Part shown: positions 25,274-33,221 of the stretch, one piece after another | Layout: each line of letters begins with the position of its first letter | Numbering within the stretch: position 1 is the stretch's first letter | DNA from: Kocuria carniphila | GTDB taxonomy: Bacteria > Actinomycetota > Actinomycetes > Actinomycetales > Micrococcaceae | Assembly: GCF_004136555.1 (NCBI RefSeq) | Contig: NZ_NOIT01000003.1 | Location: forward strand, 124,001 to 188,000 | DNA: 64,000 bases | Direction of reading: 5' to 3' | The notes under the pieces: generated by a model | Told to the model about the DNA's origin: nothing | The model's input: the letters and a program-made list of their open reading frames with translations, nothing else | The model's database searches: none | Position numbers and translations under genes: made by a program

Positions 25274-28048
25274 CTACTCGGACTCGGCGCCCACCGGTAC
25301 CGATGGGACGCCCAGCGCCCGCACCCGCGCGGCCGCACGGCCCTCGTCGGCGAGGGCTCCGCTGACCGGAACGTGCACCGTCTCACCCGGGAGTACATGG
25401 ACGTAGCCGTCCTCGGCCACGGCCCCGCGGGGCAGGTCCAGGGCCACGAATCGCGCAAGTCCGAACGCCGTCACGGCCACCGACCACTCCCCCTGTTCCG
25501 TCCTGACCCAGTGAGCGTCGAGTCCCGGATCGGGTGCATCGTTGCGTCGCGGTCCGCCGGTCAGGTGGACGTCCCGGGCGAGCACGCGACCGGAGGGGTT
25601 CACGAGCTGGGCGGACACGGCGTCGTACTCCCGCTCGCCGAAACCGTACGCGTGGTCGAGGTCCCGGAACGTACCGTCCGCGAGGTCCGCGCGGATCACG
25701 GTCTCGCCGCGCGCGGGCACCGTGACCGGGATGTCGAGGGGTTGCTGGCAGCCGCCGTGCACCGTGGCCACGGTCAGTCGCAGTGTGGCCGTGAGCGGGG
25801 TCGGGCCGTCGTTCCAGACATGGACGGGTAGTCCGTCGCCGCCGGCGGGGAGGAAGGACACGGCCACGGGCGCGCACGCCCGGCGCATCCCGTACCACGC
25901 GGCGGTGGGCCGCCCGGAAGCATCCAGGACACCCCACCCGGGCCCCGCGGCCATGGACAGCGCCGAGAGCACGAGCGCTCCCCGGCACGGCGACTCCTCG
26001 CTACGCCACTGGGCGAAAGTCCGCTGGAACACGTGGGCGAGCGCGGCGCGCTCGTACTCGAGGCGCTCGACGTGACCCGTCCCTGCGCCGTCGGACGCGG
26101 GCTGCCCCGGGGTCGCCAGACCGGCGTCCGGATCGCTGTCCCGGTCCAGGAACAGTCGGTGGACATAGATCGCGGTGGTGTCCTCGAAGGTCCATTCCGC
26201 CCCCGGATCGTGGGCCACACCGGCGCGCCACGCGTCCGCGGAATCCCCATCGTCCAGCGGACCGTCCGTCCCGAATTGCTCCCGCACCGCGGCGGGTTCC
26301 GGCGGCACCGCGAAGGCCAGCGCCTCCGCAGCGAACCGCACCCCGCGGGTCACCGCGTCCTCGAGCGGTCGCCCGTAGGCCCCCACCCCGAAGTAGTGGG
26401 ACACGCCATCGGCCGCGTCCGTGGGAGCGACGGTCGGCACCGACGACGACGCCCGCTCCCCCGAGGCCTCGCCCGTCTCGTACGCGTGCTGCGCGGCGTC
26501 CAGGTCCGCGTCCGAGCACGGAGAGGACGGGACGACCACCACGTCCGCATCGGCCTCCCCGACCGCGCGGGGAACGTCCCGCAGGACCACGTCCGTGCGC
26601 CACTGCTCGGCGGGCCGGCCCGCGAGCACGGGGGCCTGGATGACCTCGGTGCCCCCGGAGATCACGACCGTGGACGGATGAGAGGCCAACCGTGAGGCGA
26701 GGTATCGGACCTCGTGGCGCAGCCCGGCGCGCCACTCGGGATCGTCCGGCGGGTCCTGAGGCCCCAGGGCCACGTCTTGCCAGACCATGAGACCCAGCTC
26801 GTCGCACGCGCGGTGGAAGTCCTCGGTCTCGTAGCACGCCGTTCCCGGGACGCGGATCATGGTGCTGCCGCCCGCGTGCAGGCGTTCCAGCACGTCGCGG
26901 GTGCGCTGCGGGTCCGCGGCCACCTCGAAGGGGTCCGCACCGGCCCACACGGCACCCCTCGCGAACACGGGGACGTCATTGATCCGCAGGGCCAAACCGC
27001 GATGGTCCCGGTCCCGCGGTTCGGCACACACCGACCGGAACCCCACGGCGTACGTGCATTCCCCCTGCCCGGTGCGCACCCGCACCCGGTACAGCGGTTG
27101 CTCGCCCATCCCGTGCGGCCACCACAGCGCGGGGTCGGGCACGGCCACGTCCACGGTGAACGTTTCGCGCGATGTGGCATCGGACGCGGTCACGACGCAC
27201 TCGGCGGTCACCGGCTGCGCGTCCACCTCATAGGGAGGCTCCACGGTGATGTGTACGGTTTCACGCGCATGTTCCACCGCAGCGCCGCGGGCCACCAAAA
27301 CATCCGGGTCCGCTGAGCATCCGACGCACGCCAGCTCCGCGGCCGCGCCCGCGCTCCCGGCCGTGTCCGCGTAAAGATCCGGGGTCGTACCCGTGGTCGG
27401 GCCGAGTTCCACGGTCACGACGCCGCTACCGTCCTCCCCGACCCGCGTGCGCACCGCGCGCGGTACGAGTCCGAGCGAGGGGTGGGGAGTGTCGTCGTCG
27501 GCGGAAGAAGGAAGTGGGACAGCGCGCAGGCCGCCCCACGGACCCAGGACGGGCAGCGCACCGGGCCAGTCGATCGAGCCGATCAGCGGGGTGCGGCGCC
27601 ACCGCAGGGAGCGGTCGGACACGAGCGGCGACAACCAGCGGGCGCGCGGCTTGCGCGGCACGCTCACAGACGCCAGGGGCAGGACCCGCAGGGCGATCTC
27701 ACACGGCCCGGACGGCAGCTCCACGATCACGTCCCACGGTGCGAAGGCACTGTGGGACTCGTGCACGACCCGGTCCGCGACCAGCAGCTGCGCCACGGTG
27801 GCCACGCCCGTGGACATGAACCGGTGCTGACCACCGGCGGTGGTGACCCGGGTGCGGTACTCCCACACGGTGTCGGGACCGTCAGTGGCCAGCACGGTGG
27901 CCACGCGGTCCTCCCCGAGGGCGTCCCGCAGGGCACCGGACACCGTCCCCGGGACCCGCGCGGGAATCCCACGAGCGAGGGCATCGCCCGGGTCCTGCGA
28001 CGGGTCGAGGCGCCGGAGCGTCCACGCGGCGTCGCGCACCCCGGTCAC
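25274..28048 (-). CDS. GH2-like (beta-mannosidase-type) protein, last gene of the carrier-protein operon
   Basis: This 924-residue protein has GH2 architecture: an N-terminal sugar-binding-like sandwich (ARVPGTVSGAL, FAPWDVIVELP), immunoglobulin-like domains and a barrel region (RLHAGGSTMIRVPGTACYE, GLMVWQDVALG). The acid/base region reads VVISGGTEVIQ with E468, where active mannosidases usually have Asn-Glu. RFAAEALAF with E575 aligns with the nucleophile region. The motif is therefore diverged, and hydrolysis is uncertain; glycan binding or transfer is possible. No signal peptide is seen. The GTG start overlaps the DUF1839 stop (GTGA), tying it to the aminoacyl-carrier genes. Confidence 0.75.
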   Translation of the reverse strand: MTGVRDAAWTLRRLDPSQDPGDALARGIPARVPGTVSGALRDALGEDRVATVLATDGPDTVWEYRTRVTTAGGQHRFMSTGVATVAQLLVADRVVHESHSAFAPWDVIVELPSGPCEIALRVLPLASVSVPRKPRARWLSPLVSDRSLRWRRTPLIGSIDWPGALPVLGPWGGLRAVPLPSSADDDTPHPSLGLVPRAVRTRVGEDGSGVVTVELGPTTGTTPDLYADTAGSAGAAAELACVGCSADPDVLVARGAAVEHARETVHITVEPPYEVDAQPVTAECVVTASDATSRETFTVDVAVPDPALWWPHGMGEQPLYRVRVRTGQGECTYAVGFRSVCAEPRDRDHRGLALRINDVPVFARGAVWAGADPFEVAADPQRTRDVLERLHAGGSTMIRVPGTACYETEDFHRACDELGLMVWQDVALGPQDPPDDPEWRAGLRHEVRYLASRLASHPSTVVISGGTEVIQAPVLAGRPAEQWRTDVVLRDVPRAVGEADADVVVVPSSPCSDADLDAAQHAYETGEASGERASSSVPTVAPTDAADGVSHYFGVGAYGRPLEDAVTRGVRFAAEALAFAVPPEPAAVREQFGTDGPLDDGDSADAWRAGVAHDPGAEWTFEDTTAIYVHRLFLDRDSDPDAGLATPGQPASDGAGTGHVERLEYERAALAHVFQRTFAQWRSEESPCRGALVLSALSMAAGPGWGVLDASGRPTAAWYGMRRACAPVAVSFLPAGGDGLPVHVWNDGPTPLTATLRLTVATVHGGCQQPLDIPVTVPARGETVIRADLADGTFRDLDHAYGFGEREYDAVSAQLVNPSGRVLARDVHLTGGPRRNDAPDPGLDAHWVRTEQGEWSVAVTAFGLARFVALDLPRGAVAEDGYVHVLPGETVHVPVSGALADEGRAAARVRALGVPSVPVGAESE

Positions 28049-29154
28049 TCCCCCAGGCCCAGGGCCTCACGCACCGCGCGCATGCCCGCGGTGTGCCCGG
28101 CCACGAACGCCTCCGCGGACGACTCGATGCGCGGTGTCCTGCCCGAGGCCGCCCGGGCGAGCTTGAACTGCAGGGCCTTGGCGGCGCCGGCGGCGGCGTC
28201 GAACTGCTCGGCGGCCTCGATCAGCTGCTCCGCGTCCAAGTCGCTCGGCCACTCCTGCGCACCGCGGGACAGGTACCGGCACGCGTGGGCGGCGAGCCCG
28301 GACGTGAGACCGGCCTGGCGCGTCGTCGCGAACGAGTACTGGTGGAAGTACTCCATACCCCGCTCGGCGAGCACCGGGACGTGCTCCCGGATCGCGGCCA
28401 CGAGCCGGTCGGCCGCCGGATCGGGGTGCGCGGTATTGCCCGTCCCGGCGTCCGGGGCGCGGCGCACGTGCCCCCGCGCGGTCTCGACGGCGCGCTGCCA
28501 CAGCGCCTCGGGCGCCAGGGACCGGATGCCGTCCAGGCGCACGAGTTCCACGTACGGGTACGGGACCCACCCGGAACCCACACCCGTGCCCAGCGCGTTG
28601 TCGAGGTCCTCCCCGTGCAGCACGTGGACACCGTCGTTGTGCAGGTAGACGAGTTCCCCCGCGACCGGATCCAGGCGCAACGGCACGATGGACGTCTTGG
28701 TATGGGCCCGCCCGTAGGACACGCCCTCGGTGTCCGGGAGGTGGTAGGCGTCCACCTCCACGATCAGGGCGTCCCCGCGGGACATCACCAGCTGCACGTG
28801 TTCGGCCAGGGGCCGCCACGTGTCATACTCCCCTACCGTGAGGCCGTAGAGCGTCTCGAGGTCCTCCTGCCGGGGCTTGAGGAACTCCCACTGGTCCCCC
28901 AGGAAGTCCGCGCTGAACGCGGCCCCGAGCATGGGCAGCGGGTCCAACCCGAGGGTCGCGGTGAGACCGATCCACACGTCCATGTAGCAGTTCGTGGGTG
29001 ACCACGGTTCCGCCGGGTCGTGCAGGACGGAGCGCGGTGCGTTCGCCACGGTGAGCGACTCGCACCCGCGCACGGCCAGGACCTCGTGGCCGAAGGGCTC
29101 CCGCACGGACGCGGTACCCGCCGACCCACCGTGGTTCACGGTCACGGCGGTCAT
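28045..29154 (-). CDS. DUF1839 family protein
   Basis: This 369-residue protein has features I associate with DUF1839: PTNCYMDVWIGLTATLGLDP, FLGDQWEFLKPRQEDLETLYG, WRPLAEHVQL, VEVDAYHLPDTEGVSYG, HTKTSIVPLRLD and LHNDGVHVLHGED. No function is established for the family as far as I know. It is reported or annotated next to amino acid:[carrier protein] ligases. The conserved acidic and His residues (VDAYHLPDT, HTKTS) suggest an enzyme acting after amino-acid loading. The fold resembles neither a known NRPS condensation domain nor a thioesterase by eye. ATGA overlaps with both neighbours make it part of the coupled operon. Confidence 0.8.
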   Translation of the reverse strand: MTAVTVNHGGSAGTASVREPFGHEVLAVRGCESLTVANAPRSVLHDPAEPWSPTNCYMDVWIGLTATLGLDPLPMLGAAFSADFLGDQWEFLKPRQEDLETLYGLTVGEYDTWRPLAEHVQLVMSRGDALIVEVDAYHLPDTEGVSYGRAHTKTSIVPLRLDPVAGELVYLHNDGVHVLHGEDLDNALGTGVGSGWVPYPYVELVRLDGIRSLAPEALWQRAVETARGHVRRAPDAGTGNTAHPDPAADRLVAAIREHVPVLAERGMEYFHQYSFATTRQAGLTSGLAAHACRYLSRGAQEWPSDLDAEQLIEAAEQFDAAAGAAKALQFKLARAASGRTPRIESSAEAFVAGHTAGMRAVREALGLGE

Positions 29155-30092
29155 GGCAACCCCAGTTCCTGACGCACGGTCGCGGGCCACGCGGCGGTGT
29201 CGAAACCGTGGCGCATGGCCAGGGCCAGGGCCACCCGCTCCAGACCGAAGCCGAAGCACGCGGAGTGGGCCACGGCACCGTCGGCGGTGTGCATGCTGAA
29301 AGCCTCGCCGAAGTGGTCCTCGTGCAGGTTCGCCGAGGCGATCGCCGTGGGGTGGCCCGGGTAGACCTCCGTGAGGATCTCGAACTTCAGCTGCGCCTCA
29401 CGCTGACCCGCGCTGAGCAACTTGCCCGCGCGGCCGAAGAACGGGTCGTTGGCGGTGTCCGCCTGGACCTCGAGCCCCAGGGAGCTCAGCAGGTTGGTCC
29501 CCGCCTCGAGCCACTTCTCGCGGTGCTCCCGGGCCTCCTGCGGCGTGCCCAGGCAGACCGCCTCGAACATCCGGAAGGTCACGAAACGCATGGGGTCCGG
29601 GCTGGGCTCGTGGCGGTAACACTCGCCCACGAGCTCGAACACCGAGCCGTCCACCTGCGAGCCCTCAAGGTACGCGTACAAGGGGTGGCACACCGCGGGG
29701 ACCAGCGCGTGGCCGGCCGGGGTGAGCTGGGCGGACCAGTCACCGTGCTCCTCGTACGTGGCGAGCAGCTTACGGTGGGCCTTGTTGTCGCCCTCGAACG
29801 CGGAGATGGTCCCGAGTAGTTGCGGGAAGGACGCGACGTAGTCGGTGCGCTCGAGCAACCGGGTCCCGTTGACCGGTGGGAAGCGCAACCGGCGCGTGCC
29901 GGCGTCCGGGGACAGCCGCGCCGCGACCTTGCGGGCCGCCGCGGCGATGCCCTGCACGACGTCCTCGGCCTGCGGACCGAGCCCAATCACGCCGTTCCCG
30001 AGGGTGGGCAGGAACCAGCCGTGGGCCTCGAGGCCCTCGCGGAAGGTGTCCTGCAGCTGGGAGAGGTCCTGTGTGGTGTCCGTGGCGCTCAT
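29151..30092 (-). CDS. Amino acid:[carrier protein] ligase (stand-alone SerRS-like class II synthetase core)
   Basis: This 313-residue protein has the class II aminoacyl-tRNA-synthetase catalytic core only, without the N-terminal tRNA-binding coiled coil of SerRS. Motif 2 is seen as GECYRHEPSPDPMRFVTF with R160, and motif 3 as GFGLERVALAL with R286. C135 (VPAVCHPLY), E177 (FRMFEAV) and C279 (HSACFGF) match the Cys-Glu-Cys zinc site of the methanogen-type SerRS fold and its carrier-protein-loading relatives. Proteobacterial homologues use ATP to attach Gly or Ala to a carrier-protein phosphopantetheine. The ACP two genes upstream is the expected partner. It starts in an ATGA overlap with the preceding dehydrogenase gene. 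Confidence 0.88.
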   Translation of the reverse strand: MSATDTTQDLSQLQDTFREGLEAHGWFLPTLGNGVIGLGPQAEDVVQGIAAAARKVAARLSPDAGTRRLRFPPVNGTRLLERTDYVASFPQLLGTISAFEGDNKAHRKLLATYEEHGDWSAQLTPAGHALVPAVCHPLYAYLEGSQVDGSVFELVGECYRHEPSPDPMRFVTFRMFEAVCLGTPQEAREHREKWLEAGTNLLSSLGLEVQADTANDPFFGRAGKLLSAGQREAQLKFEILTEVYPGHPTAIASANLHEDHFGEAFSMHTADGAVAHSACFGFGLERVALALAMRHGFDTAAWPATVRQELGLP

Positions 30093-31294
30093 CGTTGCCC
30101 CCTGGAAACGAGTTGGAGTGTGGCGGTGTGGAGCAGGATGCGGTCGTTGTTGACCATGACCGAGGGCCCGATGCTGTCCCGGTACAACCGGGCCAGGCTC
30201 ACGGGCGAACGATTGGCGAAAGCGGTGATGCCCACGATCACCATGGCGTCCCCCACGATCCGGCGCACTGCTTCCGCGCCCGAGACCTTGAGGGTGTTCA
30301 TGGCGATCGCGAACTGCATGGACTCGGTCACGGCCGGATCGTCCCACGCGGCCTCGTAGCGGGCCACGCTCGCACGCACCACGTCCGTCATGGACTGCAG
30401 CTGCACCTCGAGTTCCGCGAGTCGCAGCGCGGACGGCGGTGTGGTCCCCGGGGTCTTACGCGCGGCCTTCTGCACCACGGACCGGGCGGTGAGCCCGGCC
30501 TGGGTAGCCATGCCCAACCACGCGGAGGCCCACAGGCAGTGGGCCGCCGGGAGCATGGTCTGCGCGGAGATCGTCTCGAACAGCACCGTGAACATGGCGT
30601 CCGCGGGCGTGGTGGCGTCCAGCTCGAAGGACTCGGAGCACGTGCCCCGCATCCCCAGGGCGTCCCAGCCACGCTGGCGGTCCAGCTGCAGGTTCTCGGC
30701 CTCGACCACCAACAGCACCTGGTCGCTCGACGCCGCGTCCTCGCTGCGCCGCGCGGTTACCAGGATCGCGTCCGCGTACGCACCGTAGGAGATCACGGGG
30801 CAGCTCTTGTGCAGGGCCACCCGGCCGTCCTCGATCGGGCGCACGGCGCACGTGGAATTGCGGGTGTCCCCGCCGATCTGGGCCTCGGTCGTGGCGGAGG
30901 CCAACAACAGCCCCTCGGCGGCCACACGGCGGGTGTAGTCCCGCAGGAAGTCGGTGTCCGCGTGGCGGGTGAGGCACAGCACCTGGGAGTGGTGCATGGC
31001 CAGGATCATGGCCGTGGAGGTGCACTCCCGACCCACGCGCTCGAGCATCCGGCACAGCTCGGTGATGCTGTAGCCCAGCCCGCCGTCCGCCTCCGGGATC
31101 GGCGCGGCCAACAGGCCCTGGGCGCGGGCCTCCTCGATGGCCTCCCGCGGGAACCGGGACTCCGAGTCCACCGCGTCCGCGAACTCGCGCGCCACGGCGG
31201 CCACGGCCTCCGCGCGCGCGGCGACCCGCTCGGCCCGGTCGGTGTCCTCGGCACCTCGCTGCGGGGTGTCGGTCAATACTGCATGATCAGTCAT
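30089..31294 (-). CDS. Acyl-CoA dehydrogenase family flavoprotein
   Basis: This 401-residue protein has the acyl-CoA-dehydrogenase layout: an N-terminal helical domain (PREAIEEARAQGLLAAPIPEADGGLG, LERVGRECTSTAMILAMHHS), a middle beta domain (LLLASATTEAQIGGD, VISYGAYADAILVTARR) and a C-terminal four-helix FAD domain (AVRRIVGDAMVIVGI, DSIGPSVMVNNDRI). In this operon its likely substrate is an aminoacyl or acyl group on the adjacent carrier protein rather than acyl-CoA, as with pathway-specific dehydrogenases that oxidise carrier-bound amino acids. That is inference. It overlaps the carrier gene by 8 bases and the ligase gene by 4. Confidence 0.88.
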   Translation of the reverse strand: MTDHAVLTDTPQRGAEDTDRAERVAARAEAVAAVAREFADAVDSESRFPREAIEEARAQGLLAAPIPEADGGLGYSITELCRMLERVGRECTSTAMILAMHHSQVLCLTRHADTDFLRDYTRRVAAEGLLLASATTEAQIGGDTRNSTCAVRPIEDGRVALHKSCPVISYGAYADAILVTARRSEDAASSDQVLLVVEAENLQLDRQRGWDALGMRGTCSESFELDATTPADAMFTVLFETISAQTMLPAAHCLWASAWLGMATQAGLTARSVVQKAARKTPGTTPPSALRLAELEVQLQSMTDVVRASVARYEAAWDDPAVTESMQFAIAMNTLKVSGAEAVRRIVGDAMVIVGITAFANRSPVSLARLYRDSIGPSVMVNNDRILLHTATLQLVSRGQR

Positions 31295-31541
31295 TGTTGA
31301 TCGCCTCCACGGCCTCGGTGATGGAGTTGATGGACGTGAACGTGGCCTTGGTCAGGCGCTCCTCGGGAAACTCGATGTCGAACTCGTCCTCCAGGCCCAG
31401 CATCACGTTCACGGACGCGTGGGAGGTCATGCCTGCGCGGTACAGGTCCGCATCCGCGGCGATCGTCCCGGCGTCCTCGGACAGCTTCCCGTGCTGGCCC
31501 AGCACGGAGCGGACGGTGGTCTCGATGGCGGTGGAATCCAT
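31287..31541 (-). CDS. Acyl/peptidyl carrier protein
   Basis: This 84-residue acidic helical carrier has the phosphopantetheine attachment Ser at position 40 in AGMTSHASVNVML, followed by GLEDEFDIEFPEE, the usual helix-II recognition segment. The TSHAS context, in place of DSL, resembles carriers served by SerRS-like amino acid:[carrier protein] ligases. It is expected to be converted to holo form by the AcpS-type transferase encoded just upstream, and loaded by the ligase two genes downstream. GAAAGAGG at correct spacing fixes the ATG at 31541. A gap of 82 bases separates it from the transferase gene. Confidence 0.93.
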   Translation of the reverse strand: MDSTAIETTVRSVLGQHGKLSEDAGTIAADADLYRAGMTSHASVNVMLGLEDEFDIEFPEERLTKATFTSINSITEAVEAINND

Positions 31542-31623
31542 GGGGTGAACCTCTTTCGGTTGATGTGGTGGTTTTCGATGTCCGCGCCCCGGGTACCGGT
31601 CGGCGCGGTGGTCTGGCCTCCGG

Positions 31624-32079
31624 TCAGGGCTGGGGTGAGCGGATGGCCAGGGCCACGGCCATCGCGAAGCCTCCGTCGTGGGACGTGCTCACGCTCCACG
31701 CCCCGAGTCCGGCGCCGCGGGCCAGGCGGGCGGCCGTGCCCCGCAGTTCCACGCGAGGGGCACCGTGGGCGTCCGAGCGGATCATGATCTGGGGCCAGGC
31801 CACGGCGTCGTCGGCGCTCGGGCGCAAGACCTTCAGCACGGCCTCCTTGGCCGCGAAGCGCCCCGCCACGGACTCCGCCGCGAGCGGGCGTCCGTCCGGA
31901 CGCGTGAGGTCGGCGATCTCCTCGGGCGCGAACAGTGCCCGCAGGTACCGCTGCCCGCGCTGCGCGAGCGCTTCGGCCACGGGCGCGACCTCCTGCAGGT
32001 CGCAGCCCACGCGGGGTACGCCCACGACACCGTCCCCGGCCTCGGTCCCGCGTGTCACGGCCACGGGCGCGCTCGTCAT
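31624..32079 (-). CDS. AcpS-type 4'-phosphopantetheinyl transferase
   Basis: This 151-residue protein carries the two holo-ACP synthase signatures: VGCDLQEV (D27, Mg-binding) and GRFAAKEAVLKVL (K78-E79). A C-terminal WSVSTSHDGGFAMAVAL lies where the family has VSISHD. It transfers phosphopantetheine from CoA to a carrier-protein serine, and the dedicated target is probably the ACP of this operon. The ATG at 32079 overlaps the esterase stop (ATGA). The housekeeping AcpS would be expected elsewhere in the genome. Confidence 0.88.
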   Translation of the reverse strand: MTSAPVAVTRGTEAGDGVVGVPRVGCDLQEVAPVAEALAQRGQRYLRALFAPEEIADLTRPDGRPLAAESVAGRFAAKEAVLKVLRPSADDAVAWPQIMIRSDAHGAPRVELRGTAARLARGAGLGAWSVSTSHDGGFAMAVALAIRSPQP

Positions 32080-33221
32080 GACGAACTCCGTGAGGTCACG
32101 TCCTCGAATGCCGAGGGCACCGACGGCTGGGGCGAGGTGCGCTTCACGCCCACCCGATCGGCCCAGCGCCCGAGGGCGACCGTGGCCGCGGGGGTCCAGC
32201 ACGGGAACTCGTGGCCGCCGTTGCACTGGCCCGCCTGGCCGTACTCGGTGTACTGGTAATCCACTCCCTGTGACTCGAGCTCGCGCGCCATGGTCACCGT
32301 GGTGTCCTTCAGAGCGGGTTCGATGTCCCCCTCCTGGCCGTTGCCCCGACCGGCGAAGAGTTGCACGTGGACATTCTTGAGCTCCCCGCTCCGGACCGCG
32401 GGATCGTTCGCACGCCACTGTTCCTCGGTCGTGACCGAGCCGTTGCCGAACACCGAATCGGTGCGGCCCGTGGCCTCCTGGGATCCCGTGGCGATCGTCT
32501 GCTTGGCCTCATCCGAGGACAGGTCCAGCAACCCGGACAGGCTCACGGCCTCCCCGAAGAGATCGGGACGTTGCTCGGCGTAGCGCATGGCGCCGTACCC
32601 GCCCATCGAGTTGCCGATGATCACGCGGTGCTCGCGGTCCGCCCTGGTGGACAGGTGCTGATCCACCCACGGGACCACCTGGTCCAGGTGGAATGTCTCC
32701 CAGTTCTGCGTGAGTTCCTCCTGGGACGCCCAGTCCGAGTACCAGCCCACCTTGCCCCCGCTCACGATGACAGTGATCACGGGCAGACCCTGAGTGAGCT
32801 GCTCGGCCTGACCCGCCTCGTACCACTGCAGGGCAGGGGACTCCGTGGCACCGCTGCCCGGGAGGAGATACACCACCGGGTACTTCTTCGCGGGGTCGTA
32901 GTCCTTCGGGGTGATCACCACCACCGAGTTGCGCCCGCCCGGGGCCTCGGCAGAGACCTGGTCCGTGCTCACCGCGAGTTCCGCGGCCCGCTCCGAGAGC
33001 CCCCGCGCACCCGTCACGGTGATCCCGTGGGACGGTTGCGTGAGTTGCTGCGGGTCCGCGAAACCCACCTGGGACAGCGCGGCGTCGTCGAAACCCAGGC
33101 TCTCACCGGAGGAGGACGGCGCGTGGTCGCCGGACCCGCCGGCCGCGCAGCCGCTCAGCAGCACGGCCGTGAGGGCGCACCCGGCGAGCGCGCGGGCGCT
33201 GCGTGTTCTCAGACGGCGCAC
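32076..33221 (-). CDS. Secreted lipoprotein esterase (esterase D-type alpha/beta hydrolase)
   Basis: This 381-residue protein has an N-terminal RRLRTRSARALAGC signal and the lipobox LLSGC, predicting a lipid-anchored extracytoplasmic enzyme. The mature part has YPVVYLLPGSGATES, the nucleophile elbow GNSMGGYGAM, and the C-terminal GGHEFPCW that supplies the catalytic His, as in the esterase D / mycolyltransferase-like family. The GTG at 33221 follows GAGGAGG and overlaps the preceding hydrolase gene by 13 bases. Surface location suggests that the operon's product, or its transfer, acts outside the membrane. Confidence 0.85.
   Translation of the reverse strand: MRRLRTRSARALAGCALTAVLLSGCAAGGSGDHAPSSSGESLGFDDAALSQVGFADPQQLTQPSHGITVTGARGLSERAAELAVSTDQVSAEAPGGRNSVVVITPKDYDPAKKYPVVYLLPGSGATESPALQWYEAGQAEQLTQGLPVITVIVSGGKVGWYSDWASQEELTQNWETFHLDQVVPWVDQHLSTRADREHRVIIGNSMGGYGAMRYAEQRPDLFGEAVSLSGLLDLSSDEAKQTIATGSQEATGRTDSVFGNGSVTTEEQWRANDPAVRSGELKNVHVQLFAGRGNGQEGDIEPALKDTTVTMARELESQGVDYQYTEYGQAGQCNGGHEFPCWTPAATVALGRWADRVGVKRTSPQPSVPSAFEDVTSRSSS

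Noticed and set aside
29151-30092. Second seryl-tRNA synthetase
   Set aside because: The N-terminal coiled-coil tRNA-binding arm is missing, the length is about 313, and the gene lies with a carrier protein; a carrier-loading ligase fits better.
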